Source: Phaeosaccion multiseriatum | Lineage: Eukaryota; Ochrophyta, other classes | Length of the DNA: 64,000 nucleotides | Reading direction: 5' to 3' | NCBI GenBank assembly: GCA_965112735.1 | Contig: OZ218959.1 | Span: forward strand, 1,364,001 to 1,428,000 | Part shown: piece by piece, positions 1-13,000 of the stretch | Layout: each line of letters begins with the position of its first letter | Position numbering within the stretch: position 1 is the stretch's first letter | The notes under the pieces: model-generated | Seen by the model: only the letters and a program-made list of their open reading frames with translations | Databases searched by the model: none | What the model was told of the DNA's origin: nothing | Program-made: the position numbers and the translations under genes

Positions 1-148
1 GAGGGAGGAGAAAGGGAAGGAACGAGGGGGTGGGGTGGGTAGGGTGAAGGGAGAGAGGAAGGAACGGAGGGAGGGAGAGAGGGAGGGAGACACACGTGCC
101 ACCTCTGTATTTTGTCCTCATCTTCGGCCGTCGCCTTATCTTTTCCCG

Positions 149-375
149 CTCCCTCCCTCCCTCCCTCCCCCCTCCCTCCATCCCTTCCTCCCTCCTTCCC
201 TCCCTTCCTCCCTCCCTCCTTCCCTCCCTCCCTCCTTCCCTCCCTCCCTCCCTCCCTCCCTCCCTCCCTCCCTCCCTCCCTCCCTCCCTCCCTCCCTCCC
301 TCCCTCTCTCTCTCTCTACCCTCCCTTCCTCCCTCCCTCCCTCCACCCCCTCTCCCCTCCCTCACCTCCCCCCCT
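149..375 (+). repeat. CCCT-rich polypyrimidine repeat
   Basis: Imperfect CCCT/CCTT tandem tract ending at the acceptor of the first LRR exon. The open frames of PPSL repeats here are translations of this satellite, not protein. Confidence 0.95.
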
Positions 376-377
376 AG

Positions 378-1051
378 GCCTGGGCAACAACAACCTCAAG
401 AAGCTTCCCTATGCGGTGGGCTTCCTCACGCAACTCACAGATCTGGAGCTGTATAACAACCCGCTCAAAGGGTTTCCGCCCGAGATACTCATGCAGGTCA
501 GTCCGTCAAATGCGATAGCATCCGTCTATCTACCTATTTGTCTGTCTATCTATCTATCTTCTATCTCTAGTGTATCCATCTATCATCTATCTTTCTATCT
601 ATCATTCTGTCTATCTATCTGTCTGTCTATCTATCCCTCTATCTATCTATCTATCTATCCCTCTGTCTATCTATCTATCTATCCATCCATCCATCCATGT
701 GTCTATCTATCTATCCATCCATCTATCTATCCATCTATCTATCCGTCCATCTATCCATCCATCTATCTATCCATCCATCCATCCATGTGTCTATCTATCT
801 ATCCATCCATCCATCTATCCATCTATCTATCCATCCATCTATCCATCCATCTATCTATCTATCCATCTATCCACCTGTCTATCTGTCCATCCCGCCCACC
901 CACCCATTTCCCTATCTGCGGCGTCCGTTGCCCCTGTGTGCCCCTTCACTGACTTACTGCAGGGCATGGACAGCATACTGTGGGAGTGCCGTCAGCGCTA
1001 TTGGGCCATCCAAAGAGGAGCCCCACCGGAGATGAAGGTCTGTGAGTGTGT

Positions 1052-1083
<32 letters not shown>

Positions 1084-4000
1084 CTGTGTGAGTGTGTGTA
1101 TGTGTGTATGTGTGTGTGTGTGTGTGTCTGTGTGTGTCTGTGTGTGTCTGTGCGTGTGTGTGCCTGTGTGTGTGCCTGTGTGTGTGGGTGTGTGCGTGTC
1201 ATCCACGCTTTAGTATCCGACCCTGCCTACTCCCACTCCTCTCCCTCCCTCCATCTCCCCCCCCCTCTCCATCCTTCCCTCAGGTCCATGGCTACGGTAT
1301 TCAGAATGAGAAGCTCCAACTGTACCCAGAGGTGCGTGATACTCTCGCGACTGTCCACTCCTGTAAAACGATGTGAATCAATGTCAAGCGTTCTCAAGTC
1401 CTTGCTAAAGCCCCACATTCTGAGGTGGAAGGAGGGGCATCCTCCTCCTCCTCCTCCTCTTCTTCTTCTTCTTCTTCTTCTTCTTCTTCTTCTTCTTCTT
1501 CTTCTTCTTCTTCTTCTTCTTCTTCTTCTTCTTCTTCTTCTTCTTCTTCTTCTTCTTCTTCTTCTTCTTCTTCTTCTTCTTCTTCTTCTTCTTCTTCTTC
1601 TTCTTCTTCTTCTTCTTCTTCTTCTTCTTCTTCTTCTTCTTCTTCTTCTTCTTCTTCTTCTTCTTCTTCTTCTTCTTCTTCTTCTTCTTCTTCTTCTTCT
1701 TCTTCTTCTTCTTCTTCTTCTTCTTCTTCTTCTTCTTCTTCTTCTTCTTCTTCTTCTTCTTCTTCTAACCTTCTTCCTCCTCCTCCCCCCCCTCCCCTCC
1801 CCTCCCTCCCTCCCATTCACACCCCCCTAAGTTCCAACGCAAAATCTCCGCGTCTGTGAAAGCGGCCAAGAATACCGGCTCCTTCGTGGAGATGATGGTG
1901 GGCCTCGCCTTCCTCCCTCTCGGCTTGTATGACGAAGACACCGCCCCCGAGCTCCTCACCATTGTGGTGCGTGATGCCTTACCTTCCCTGCTTACTCATA
2001 TACCCATATACCTGCCTACTTACATACCCATATACCTGCCTACTCATATACCCATATACCTGCCTACTTACATACCCATATACCTGCCTACTCATACCTG
2101 TAGGCCTGCCGCCCTGCCTACCCATACCCATACACCTCTGTCCTGACCCTTTGTCTCTAGCCACTTGGCCTGCTGCAGGTGGGCAGTAGTAACCTCTCCA
2201 CCTAACGCCTGTCCTCATGTCCATATGCCTACCTCATACCCATATGCCTACCTCATACCCATATGCCTGCCTCATACCCATATGCCTGTCCTCATGTCCA
2301 TATGCCTGTCCTCATGTCCATATGCCTGTCCTCATGTCCATATGCCTGTCCTCATGTCCATATGCCTGCCCTGCTGCAGGTGGACAGTAACGATCTTTCC
2401 GCCGCTCCGGTCGAATTCGAGAGGGAGTGGGAGGACTGGAAGGAGGGGGTGCTCGTGGAGCACAGCGTCACCTTCTCCAGGCTAGCCAGGTCAGTCAGGG
2501 GGGAGGGGTTGTTTACTGACTTGACACGGGAGGGGGAGAGACGAGGTCGGTCCGGGATCGGTCCGGGATCAGTTTCAGGTTCACTTTATTGGACCCACTA
2601 AGTACAACACCAATGGATATTTTCGATTGATGGGATCGATTTGTTGGATAATTCATAAAGGTCAAAATGAATTGAATTGAGACTTGAGCTGAGGTGAACA
2701 CCAATCAAATGTAGAGGATGTGGACATAATCGAATCTAGAGGATGTGGACATGTCGAGTTCTTCTGGTCAGTGTCAGCGGTCAGTGATCAGGGTTCAGTC
2801 AGTGCCTGTCAAGTCAGTGCCTGTCAAGTCAGTGCCTGTCAGTCCACAGAGAGACTGAGAGAGAGCGCCCTGTGCGTTTGCTTTGGCCAGCAGGCTTCTG
2901 CCACCCCCCTCCCCACCCACCCCCACCCGCCCCCTCCGCCCTGTCCACCCCTCACCCTCTCTACCTCTCCCCTCTCCCCTCTCCTCTCCCCTCTCCCCTC
3001 TCCCCTCTCCTCTCCCCTCTCCCCTCTCCCCTCCCCCCTCCCCCCTCCCCCCTCCCCCCTCTCCCCTCCCCCCTCCCCCCTCTCCCCTCTCCCCTCTCCC
3101 CTCCCCCCTCTCCCCTCTGCCCTCCCCCCTCCCCCCTCTCCCCTCCATCCTCTCCCCTCTCCCCTCTGCTGCCATCCCCCCCACCCCCCCTTCTCCTCCT
3201 TCAAACAGGCTCTCAATGCGAAGCTGCAAGATCAAGGAGCTTCACCCCTCCTTGGGTAGACTCGTCAAGCTCTCCGTCCTCAGGCTTGAAGCGAACAAGA
3301 TCAAATACTTGCCTGACTCCATTGCTCGCCTCAGGTCAGTCAGATGGCAGCAGAAGGCAGAGGGGAGAGGAGAGAGGGGAGAGGGGAGAAGGGAGAGGAG
3401 GAGAGGGGAGAGGGGAGAGGGGGAGATGGGAGGGGAGAGGGGAGAGAGGAGAGGAGGGAGGAGGGGAGAGAGGAGGGGTGAGGGGAGAGGAGAGGATAGA
3501 GGGGAGACGGGAGGGAAGAGAGGAGAGGAGAGAGAGGAGGGGAGAGGGAGGGGAGAGGGAGGGGACGGGAGAGGGGAGGGGAGAGAGAGGAGGGGAGAGG
3601 GGAGAGAGGAGAGGATAGAGGGGAGACGGGAGGGAAGAGAGGAGAGGAGAGAGAGGAGGGGAGAGGGAGGGAAGAGAGGGGAGGAGAGAGAGGAGGGGAG
3701 AGGGGAGAGAGAGAGGATAGAGGGGAGATGGGAGGGAAGAGAGGAGAGGAGATAGAGGAGGGGAGAGAGAGGGAAGAGAGGGGAGGAGAGAGAGGAGGAG
3801 AGAGAGGAGGTAAGAGTGGAGGGGAGGGCGTCGGACACAAGGGCAGAGGGATTCTTGGTCCGCCTTGTGAGGTCTTTGTGAGAAAGAATGGACGAAGAAA
3901 CCTTTTTCATACGCGTCCACCCCTCCCTCCCTCCCTCCCTCCCTCCCTCCCTTCCTTCCTTCCTTCCTCCCTCCCTCCCTCCCTCCCTCCCTCCCTCCCT

Positions 4001-7000
4001 CCCTCCCTCCCTCCCTCCCTCCCTCCTCCTTTTGGCAGGCTGCTAACTCGTCTGGACATGCGCAAGAACCGCCTGCTCGTGGTGCCCGACTGCATCTCTG
4101 CCCTCACCCTTCTCAAGAAGCTCGAGCTCGACGGCAACAGACTGGAGATGCTGCCGGACAGCATCTGCACGCTGCCGGCCTTAGAGGTGCTCACATTCAG
4201 CAGCAATTCAGTCTACACGCTACCGAACGACCTCCCCAAGATGCAGAGACTCCGGGTGAGTGGGGTGGAGTGGGGTGGAGTGGGTGGCTGTGGATGTCAG
4301 GACACTGGCTGGTTGGGTGCGTGTGTGTGTGTGGGTGGGTGTGTGTTTGTGGGCGGGTGGATGAGTGAATGAGTGAGGGGGTGGGTGGGTGAGTGAGTGA
4401 GCGAATCAACCTCATCCATCGAACTTTACCCTTAACTTACTCACCTTGCATATACGTACGATCGTTACGCGCGCGTGTATATATATATATGCATTATATA
4501 TGTATTATATATATGTGTGTGTGTGCGTATGCCTGTGTTGCGTGTGTGTGTGCGTGTGTGCCCCCCCCCCCCCCCCCCCCCCACTCTCCGTTTGGTGCCA
4601 TCCTGCCATCCCAGGTGCTAGACATGAGTTGCAACGATATCACGCTGCTGCCCCACGGAATGGGGGCCATGACACTGAAGGCTCTCAAGTTCTCCTTCAA
4701 TCGCATCGAGGTCAGGCATATGGGTAGTCAGGGCCTGATGTCAGTCAGTGCGTGTACTCTCTCAGGACGTGTAGCTCTCAAGCCGAGGTGGCTTTTAACC
4801 ACTCCCACTCACTGCGATCCCCACCCCTCCTCAACCAACTCATCCACCGCCATCCACTGCCATCCTCCCCGCTCCCAACCAACCCCAGATCCTTGAGGAC
4901 GACGTGTTCAGGCCAAACCTCACCAAGAGCCTTCGAAAGGTAAGCACTTCCTTACGTACTTGTGAGCGGAAGCGAGGAAGGAAGAAGGAAGGAAGGGAGG
5001 GAGGGAGGAAGGGAGGGAGGAAAGAACGGAAGGAAGGCAGGAAGGAAGGGAGGAAGGAAGGAAGGAAGGAAGGAAGGAAGGAAGGAAGGAAGGAAGGAAG
5101 GAAGGAAGAAAGGAAGGAAGGAAGGAAGGAAGGAACGGAAGGGAGGAAGGAAGGAAGGAAGGAAGGGAGGAAGGAAGGAAGGGAGGAAGGGAGGAAGGAA
5201 GTAAGGAAGGAAGTAAGAAAGGAAGTAAGGACCGGATGGAAGGAAGGAAGGGAGGATGGAAGGAAGGAAGGGAGGAAGGAACGGAAGGAAGGAACGGAAG
5301 GAAGGAAGGGAGGAAGGAACGGAAGGAAGATGACTCCTCTTGAAACGCTCCCGGAGGGGAGGGGGGGGGCTTGAGAAGACGACTGAGGAGAGGAGTGACG
5401 TATACGCATATGGGCAATGGGCATATGGGCAATGGGCATATGGGCAATGGGCATATGGGCAATGGGCATATGGGCATAGGACTGTGGCGGGCGGGTGCAC
5501 AGCTTAGCTCCCCACATCAGTCTGAACAAATCCCCCATCCTCTGCCATCCTTCGCTGTTTCAGTCTGCTCTCTCCCCCACTCACTCCCTCCTTCCTTCCT
5601 CCCTCTCTCCCTTCTACCCGTTGCCTCAGCTTTGGATGGCGTCGAACAACCTTTTGGAGCTGCCTCATTCGTTCACAGCACTGTCTAGATTCGAGGACGT
5701 GAAGATTGAGAACAACCCCTTCATCTCCCCCCCTTCACAGCTGCTCTCAGAAGGTAGGCGTAGACCTCTGGGCTTGACCATCCACCCCTCCTCACACACA
5801 CACCTCACCCATCCACCTACTTCACTCACCCATTCCACCCACCCAACCAACCAACCCAATGAAACCATCCACCCACTTTACCCACCCATTCCACCCACCC
5901 AACCAACCAGCCCAACCATCCCAACCAGCCCAACCAACCCAACCAACCCACCAACCTCCACCTCCGCCCACCCACCCACCCACCCACCCACTCACCGCCC
6001 CGACCGAACCCCCCCCCTGCAAACCCTCCACTGCCATCCCTCCACTGCCAACCCTCCACTGCCAACCCTCCAGGTATGGCAGTTGTGGTCCAATACATTC
6101 GCGTGCGGCGAGAGCGCATCGATCGCATGCTGGCCTGTATCAAGCAGCGAGGCTTTGACACGTCGAGGGAGAAGCTTGTACCCGAGGCCAGGCATGTGGT
6201 GCGGAAGAAGACCGGGTATCTCAAGCCTGATGATCTCCAGGTGCGTGGGTGGGTGTCAGGACAAGGGGCGGGAGGGTGTCAGGACAGAGGGTGGGTGGGT
6301 GGGTGTCAGGACAGAGGGTGGGTGGGTGGGTGTCAGGACAAGGGGTGGGAGGGTGTCAGGATTGAGGGAGGGTGGGTGGGTGTCAGGACAGAGGGTGGGT
6401 GGGTGGGTGGGTGTCAGGATTGAGCGAGGGTGGGTGGGTGTCAGGACAGAGGGTGGGAGGGTGTCAGGACAGAGGGTGGGTGGGTGGGTGTCAGGACAGA
6501 GGGTGGGTGGGTGTCAGGGCAGGGGGTGCGTGGGTGGGTGTCAGGACAGAGTGGGTGGGTGGGTGGGTGTAGGGGGGGTGTGGGTCAGTGGGTCGGTGGG
6601 GTTTGTGTGTGGCGCGTGTGTCTGTGTGAGTGTGATGGGTGTGTGTGTTTGTGTGAGTGTGATGGGTGTGTGTGTCTGTGTGAGTGTGATGGGTGTGTGT
6701 GATATGCGCGTGCGCGTGTTCGTGAGTAAATAAGCGTAAGCAAAGTGTATCGCCTCCCCTGATTCGAACAAGCAGCAGGCAAGTTGAAGTTTCAAACGTC
6801 AACTTATTCAGCCCCCCTCCTATCCACCGTCTTTCAGTTTTCTTAGGTGATTCCTTTTAAGTCAATAACCCCCCCCCCTTTATCCCTCCCCTTTGCAGGC
6901 CTTCGACAAGGCTGTGGACCGTTACCTTAACGCAGAGTACTACAAATATTCCATGCCGGTGAGGGGGGGAGGGCAGTGGATGGCAGTGGATGGCAGTGGA

Positions 7001-10000
7001 TGGAGCGCAGAAGGGAGGCAGTGGATTGCAGTGGATTGCAGTGAATGGCGGGGGGAATGGCAGGGGATGTCAAAGAATGGAGTGCAGAGGGAGGGCAGTG
7101 GATGGCAGTGGGTGGATATAGAATGGCAGTGAATGGCAGGGTGTTTATCCCCCTCCAGCCCTCCATTCTTTCACTTCTCCTGGTCACTGAATCGCTTCGA
7201 TTCCCTCCCTCCCTCCCTTCCTCCCTCCCTCCCTCCCTCCCTCCCTCCCTCCCTCCCTCCCTCCCTCCCTCCCTCCCTTCCTCCCTCCCTCCCTCCCTCC
7301 CTCCCTCCCTCCCTCCCTCCCTCCCTCCCTCCCTCCCTCCCTCCCTCCCTCCCTCCCTCCCTCCCTCCCTCCCTCCCTCCCTCCCTCCCTCCCTCCCTCC
7401 CTCCCTCCCTCCCTCCCTCCCTCCCTCCCTCCCTCCCTCCCTCCCTCCCTCCCTCCCTCCCTCCCTCCCTCCCTCCCTCCCTCCCTCCCTCCCTCCCTCC
7501 CTCCCTCCCTCCCTCCCTCCCTCCCTCCCTCCCTCCCTCCCTCCCTCCCTCCCCTCCCTCCCTCCCTCCCTCCCCACTCAGGTGGACACGCTGGTAGATG
7601 CCCTCCTCCGTCTCCGCGAAGACCGGCAATACGAGTTCTTTCACATCATTGTCGACGCCGTCATGCGCAAGGTGATACACTATACACTTGCTCAGTACTC
7701 TTTCTGTCTCTCATATCTCCTTCCCCCTCTTTCTCTTTCTCTCGCTGCTCTCTCTTTCTGTCTCTCATATCTCCTTCCCCCTGTCTCTCATATCTCCTTC
7801 CCCCTCTTTCTCTTTCTCTCGCTGCTCTCTCTTTCTGTCTCTCATATCTCCTTCCCCCTGTCTCTCATATCTCCTTCCCCCTGTCTCTCATATCTCCTTC
7901 CCCCTGTCTCTCATATCTCCTTCCCCCTGTCTCTCATATCTCCTTCCCCCTCTTTCTCTTTCTCTCGCTGCTCTCTCTTTCTGTCTCTCCATCTCCATCC
8001 CCCTTTCTCTCTTTCTCTCGCTCTCGCTCTCTCCCTCGCTCTTTCTCTCTGTCTCCACCCTCTTCTCTCGCTCATTCTCTTGATCTCTCTCTCTTTGTCT
8101 CTTCTCCCTCGCTTCTCTATATCTCCTCTCTCTTCCTCTGTCTCTCTCCCTCCCTCTCTCTTTACTTCTCTCTTCCCCTGTCTCTCCCTCCCTCTCTCTT
8201 TACCTCTCTCTTTGCCTCTCTCTTCCTCTGTCTCTCTCCCTCCCTCTCTCTTTACCTCTCTCTTCCTCTGTCTCCCTCCCTCTCTCTTAACCTATCTCTT
8301 CCTCTGTCTCTCTCCCTCTCTCTCTCTTTACCTCTCTCTTCCTCCGTCTCTCTCCCTCCCTCTCTCTTTACCTCTCTCTTCCTCTGTCTCTCTTTACCTC
8401 TCTCTTCTGTCTCTCTTTACCTCTCTCCTCCCTCTCTCTTTCCCTCTCTCTTGCTCTGTCTCTCTCCCTCCCTCTCTCTTTACCTCTCTCTCCCTCCCTC
8501 TCTCTTTACCTCTCTCTCCCTCCTTCTCTCTTTACCTCTCTCTCCCTCCCTCTCTCTTTCCCTCTCTCTTGCTCTGTCTCTCTCCATCTCCTCTCTCACC
8601 CCCTCTCCCCCCCTCTCTCTCCCCCTCTCTATCCCCTCCGTTTTCTGTAACGGTTGACCCTTTCCGACAAAACACCAACACGATGCACAATACAAACAAA
8701 CAAACATATATACATACATACATACATACATACATACATACATACATACATACATACATACATACATACATACATACATACATACATACACACATACATA
8801 CATACATACATACATACATACATACATACATACATACATACATACATACATACATACATACATACATACATACATACATACATACATACATACATACATA
8901 CATACATACATACATACACACAGGTGGAGGGCCGCGAGGGGGACACAAAGAGCTTCACCCCCAACGTGTTTAAGAGGGGAGAGACGCGCCCCTGGGGAAG
9001 GGATGGGGAGCCGATGAAGGTCAGTGGATGGCAGTGGATGGCAGTGGATGGCAGTGGATGGCAGTGGATCGCGCACAATCGTTCTTCACGTGGACTACGA
9101 CAAGTTTGAGGTTGCGCTTGCAAGCGCACTCGCCCCTGGACCACTCCGCAGCTTGCTGTCTTGTCTTCTCCCTCCCCTCTCCCCTCTCCCCTCTCCCCTC
9201 TCCCCTCTCCCCTCTCCCCTCTCCCCTCTCCCCTCTCCCCTCTCCCCTCTCCCCTCTCCCCTCTCCCCTCTCCCCTCTCCCCTCTCCCCTCTCCCCTGCC
9301 CTGCCCATACACCTCCTCCATCTCCAAGCCCTACCCATCCCCCCCCACGACACTCGCACGGACACACGCGCGCACACACACACAAACATATACGTAATGC
9401 TTAGGTTGATTCCTGCCACATATGTCAATAACCTTTCCCTCCTTAGCTCTACCCAACCCCTCCCGCATCTTGTCTTCTGCTCGTACCGTACACCCTTCTC
9501 ACCATCCCTCTCTGTCATACCCTCCTTCTCTGGTATTCCATCCCTCTTCCTCTCCACCCTCCCTCCCTCCCTCTCTCCTCTCCTCCCTCCCTCCCTCCTC
9601 CCTCTCTCCCTCTCTCCTCTCCTCCCTCCCTCCCTCCTCCCTCTCTCCCTCTCTCCTCTCCTCCCTCCCTCCCTCCTCCCTCTCTCCCTCTCTCCCTCTC
9701 TCCTCTCCTCCCTCCCTCCCTCCCTCCCATCCATCCAACCAGGTGAACATCATCTCCTGCGACGCTCTGTTCAAGGACTGCATGCCTAACGCCTTCCTAT
9801 GGGACCCCCGCCGCTCCGTGTGGAGCGAGGCTCTGGAAAGTCTGCCCCCCTCCATGTTTCAGTACTCCAAAGCTGTACTCACCAAGGCACTCAACTCTAT
9901 GCAGAGTCCCTACGGACCCGTTGCAGGTAACGTCGCGTTGTCCTGTTAACGTTTGAGAGTTTGCGTTTCCGTTCCGTGGGATGTCCGTTATGTCACGTTG

Positions 10001-13000
10001 CGTGAAGTGACTGTTAACGGCACCATCGTTAGGTGACGTTAATGTGTCGTATCGGTAGGCATATGCTTGTTTGTAGGATAGAAGTAGAGGGGTGATGACC
10101 CTCCTCCTCCTCCTCCTCCTCCTCCTCCTCCTCCTCCTCCTCCTCCTCCTCCTCCTCCTCCTCCTCCTCCTCCCCCTCCTCCTCCACCACCACCACCACC
10201 ACCACCACCACTACCACCCCCACGCTCCTCCTCATCCTCTTGTCAGAGTTCTCTGATCAGACATACCCCAGCTGCGAGTGCGTGGACCACAAGACGGGGG
10301 AGGAGCTCCGCCATGGTGTGGGTCAGTGCTGCCTCAAGTCACTCACCCTTGTACACATCATTTACACAGAGGCAGAGGCGGTGCGTGTGTGTGAGTGGGT
10401 AATTGCGTCTGTGTGTGTCTGTGTGTGTGTGTGGATGTGTGTGTTTGTGCGTGTGTGCGTGTGTGTTTTTATGTGCGTTTTGTTGCGCGTGTGTGTTTGC
10501 GTTTGTGCGTGTGTGTGCGGGTGGGTGGGTGTGCACGTGTATTTTAAGTGCGTGTGAGTGCGTGCATGGCTTTATGTGGGTGCGTGTGAGTGGATTGTGA
10601 AAGTTGGCAGAATACGCTAGTGCTCTGCGCTGCTCTCCTCTGTTTGTCCTCTCCTCTCTTCCTTCCCGTACTGCCTTGAAGAGAACATACGTCCATAGCC
10701 GTCCCCCCCCCCTTTCCTCTCTTCTCATACCATCTTTCTCTCCCTCTGTGTGTGTGTGTTTGTGTGTGTGTGTGTGACAAGATGCGGCGCGCTGCGGAGG
10801 AGGAGGAGATGTTCATGAGGTTCGATGAAATCGACGAAGAAGTCAACACCGCATTCCACTCCAAGGTGAGCCAGGGAGGGAAGGAAAGGAAAGGAGAGAG
10901 AGGGAGGGAAGTGAGGGGAGGGAGGGAGGGGAGGGAGGCAGAGGAGAGGAGGGAACGGGAGGGAGGGAGGGAGGGAGGGAGGGAGGGAGGGAGGGAGGGA
11001 GAGAGTGAGGGAGGGAGGGAGGGAGGGAGGGAGGGAGGGAGGGAGGGAGGGAGGGAGGGAGGGAACGGGAGGGAGGGAGGGAGCGAAGGAGGGAGAGGGA
11101 GGGAGGGAGGGAGGAAGGGGGCGGAGGAGGGAGGGGAGAGAGAGGGAGAGAGGAAAGAGAGTTAAGAGAGCCGCAGCAGGGGTGATGGGGAGAGACTGTC
11201 CGGCCTGTGGTCGTGAGCACACCCACTGGAGTCAACCAAAGAGCTCTACCTAACAAGCGGAAACTAGAAACTCAACTCGGATGGCTCCAGAAGGATGACG
11301 TGTTCATGTTGTCTGCCTCCGCTCAGTTCATTGATTGCCCCCCAACCCCGATCAAAACCTCTCACGCACCCCTCTCCCTCCCTCCCTCCCTCTCCCTCCC
11401 TCCCTCCCTCCGTCCCTCCCTCCTTCCCTTCCTCCCTCCCTCCCTCCCAATCAAACAGGAGGGAACAGTACTGGCGACGGACGAACTCAAACGCCGCAAA
11501 GCCAAGTACGGTGTGCGCATCCAAACGCTGGAGGTGAAGCTTGCTGAACTCAAGGCCACTCGCAGTGGCAAAGTGGAGCTTCACAACTTCGCCAAGCAGA
11601 GACAGAAGCAGTTCGAGTTGGGGGAGCCTTTTCACATGCACAAGATTAAGGACGTTGCACATGTGAGTGAAGCGGTTGGTGATACGGTACAGGTGGTTTG
11701 AGTTTTGAGTTTTTCGGATCCTCTCCCCCCTTGATTTTGTCCACACTCACATACATCTCTACACACACGCACACGCGCACACACACACACACACCCTACG
11801 CACCCACACAATATACATAATGGAATCCCCCCCCCTCCCCCCTCCAGAGCCTTGACGTGGGTGCTAAGGCCGCTCGAGCCGTCGAAACAGTGGACAAGAA
11901 GATCGCAGATGCGCTGGCCAAGCGCTCCTCTCTGCAGCAGAAGGCGAGCAACACACCTAAACAGCAGCTCTTCGCAGAGGCCCTTGATGACCTTGTCGCA
12001 AAGTACTCTCTCGATGCGGTGAGTGAGTGGGTGGGTGGTTGGATGGGTGGGTGGGTGGTTGGATGGGTGGGTGGGCGGGTGGGTGAGTGGGTGGGTGTGG
12101 GTGGGTGAGTGGGTAGTTGGGTGGATGGGCGGGTGGGTGAGTAAGTGGGTGAATGGGTAGGTGAGTGAATGAGTGGGTGGGTGGGTGGGTAAGTGAGTGA
12201 GTGAGTGAGTGGGTGGGTGAGTGAGTGGGTGAGTGAGTGGGTGAGTGAGTGAGTGAATGAGTGAGTGGGTGAGTGGGTGGGTGAGTGAGTGAGTGAGTGA
12301 GTGAGTGAGTGAGTGGGTGGGTGATTTAGTTTCTGAGTGAGATGAGTAAGGAAATGCCCAGTGGGGGTGCCCTGGGTGTGGAAAGCCTACTACCAAAGCA
12401 GCACAGTCATACGGGAGAGCACTCAGAAGGGCCATGTAGCCTCCCTCTCCGCCCTTCCTTCTTTCACTTCCCCTCCTCCCTCCCTCCCCTCACTTCCCCC
12501 CTTCCTTCCTTCCTTCCTTCCTCCCTCTCTCCCTCCCTCCCTCCAGAAGGATGACGTGTTCATGTTGTCTGTCTCCGCTCAGTTCATTGATTACCCCCCC
12601 AACCCCGATCAAAACCTCTCACGCACCCCTCCCTCTCCCTCCCTCTCTCCCTCCCTCCCTCTCCCTCCCTCCCCTTCTCCCTCCCTCCCTCCCTCCCTCC
12701 CTCCCTCCCTCCCCCCTTCCCTCCCGCCCTCCCTCCTTCCCTCACCGCAGTTCCATGAGGTGCAGAAGAACCACCGCATCAAAGCCATCAAGTACGGTTG
12801 GCGACGGCCCTGGGACGGTTTGGATGGGGAAGACTTCTCATTGTGGGCAGAGAGGGCAGGCTTTGTACCCGCCCGGAGGAGAGAGAGGCCGCAAAACGTC
12901 GGGCTGTACATGTTCGTTAGGGTAAGGGGCATCCACTGCTATCCAGTGCCCATCCACTGCCATCCCCTGCCCATCCACTGCCATCCACTGCCATCCCCTG

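Noticed and set aside
1227-1859. Poly-Leu, poly-Ser, poly-Arg and poly-Glu frames
   Set aside because: All are readings of one intronic CTT array in different frames and strands.
8703-8920. CATA array as a mobile-element tail
   Set aside because: It ends exactly at a splice acceptor and has no target-site duplication or adjacent element ORF.
7045-8973. Long open frame of PPSL repeats and CT-rich translation (642 codons)
   Set aside because: It is a translation of CCCT, CT and CATA satellites that crosses real exons in other frames. Tetranucleotide repeats without stops are open in several frames on both strands.
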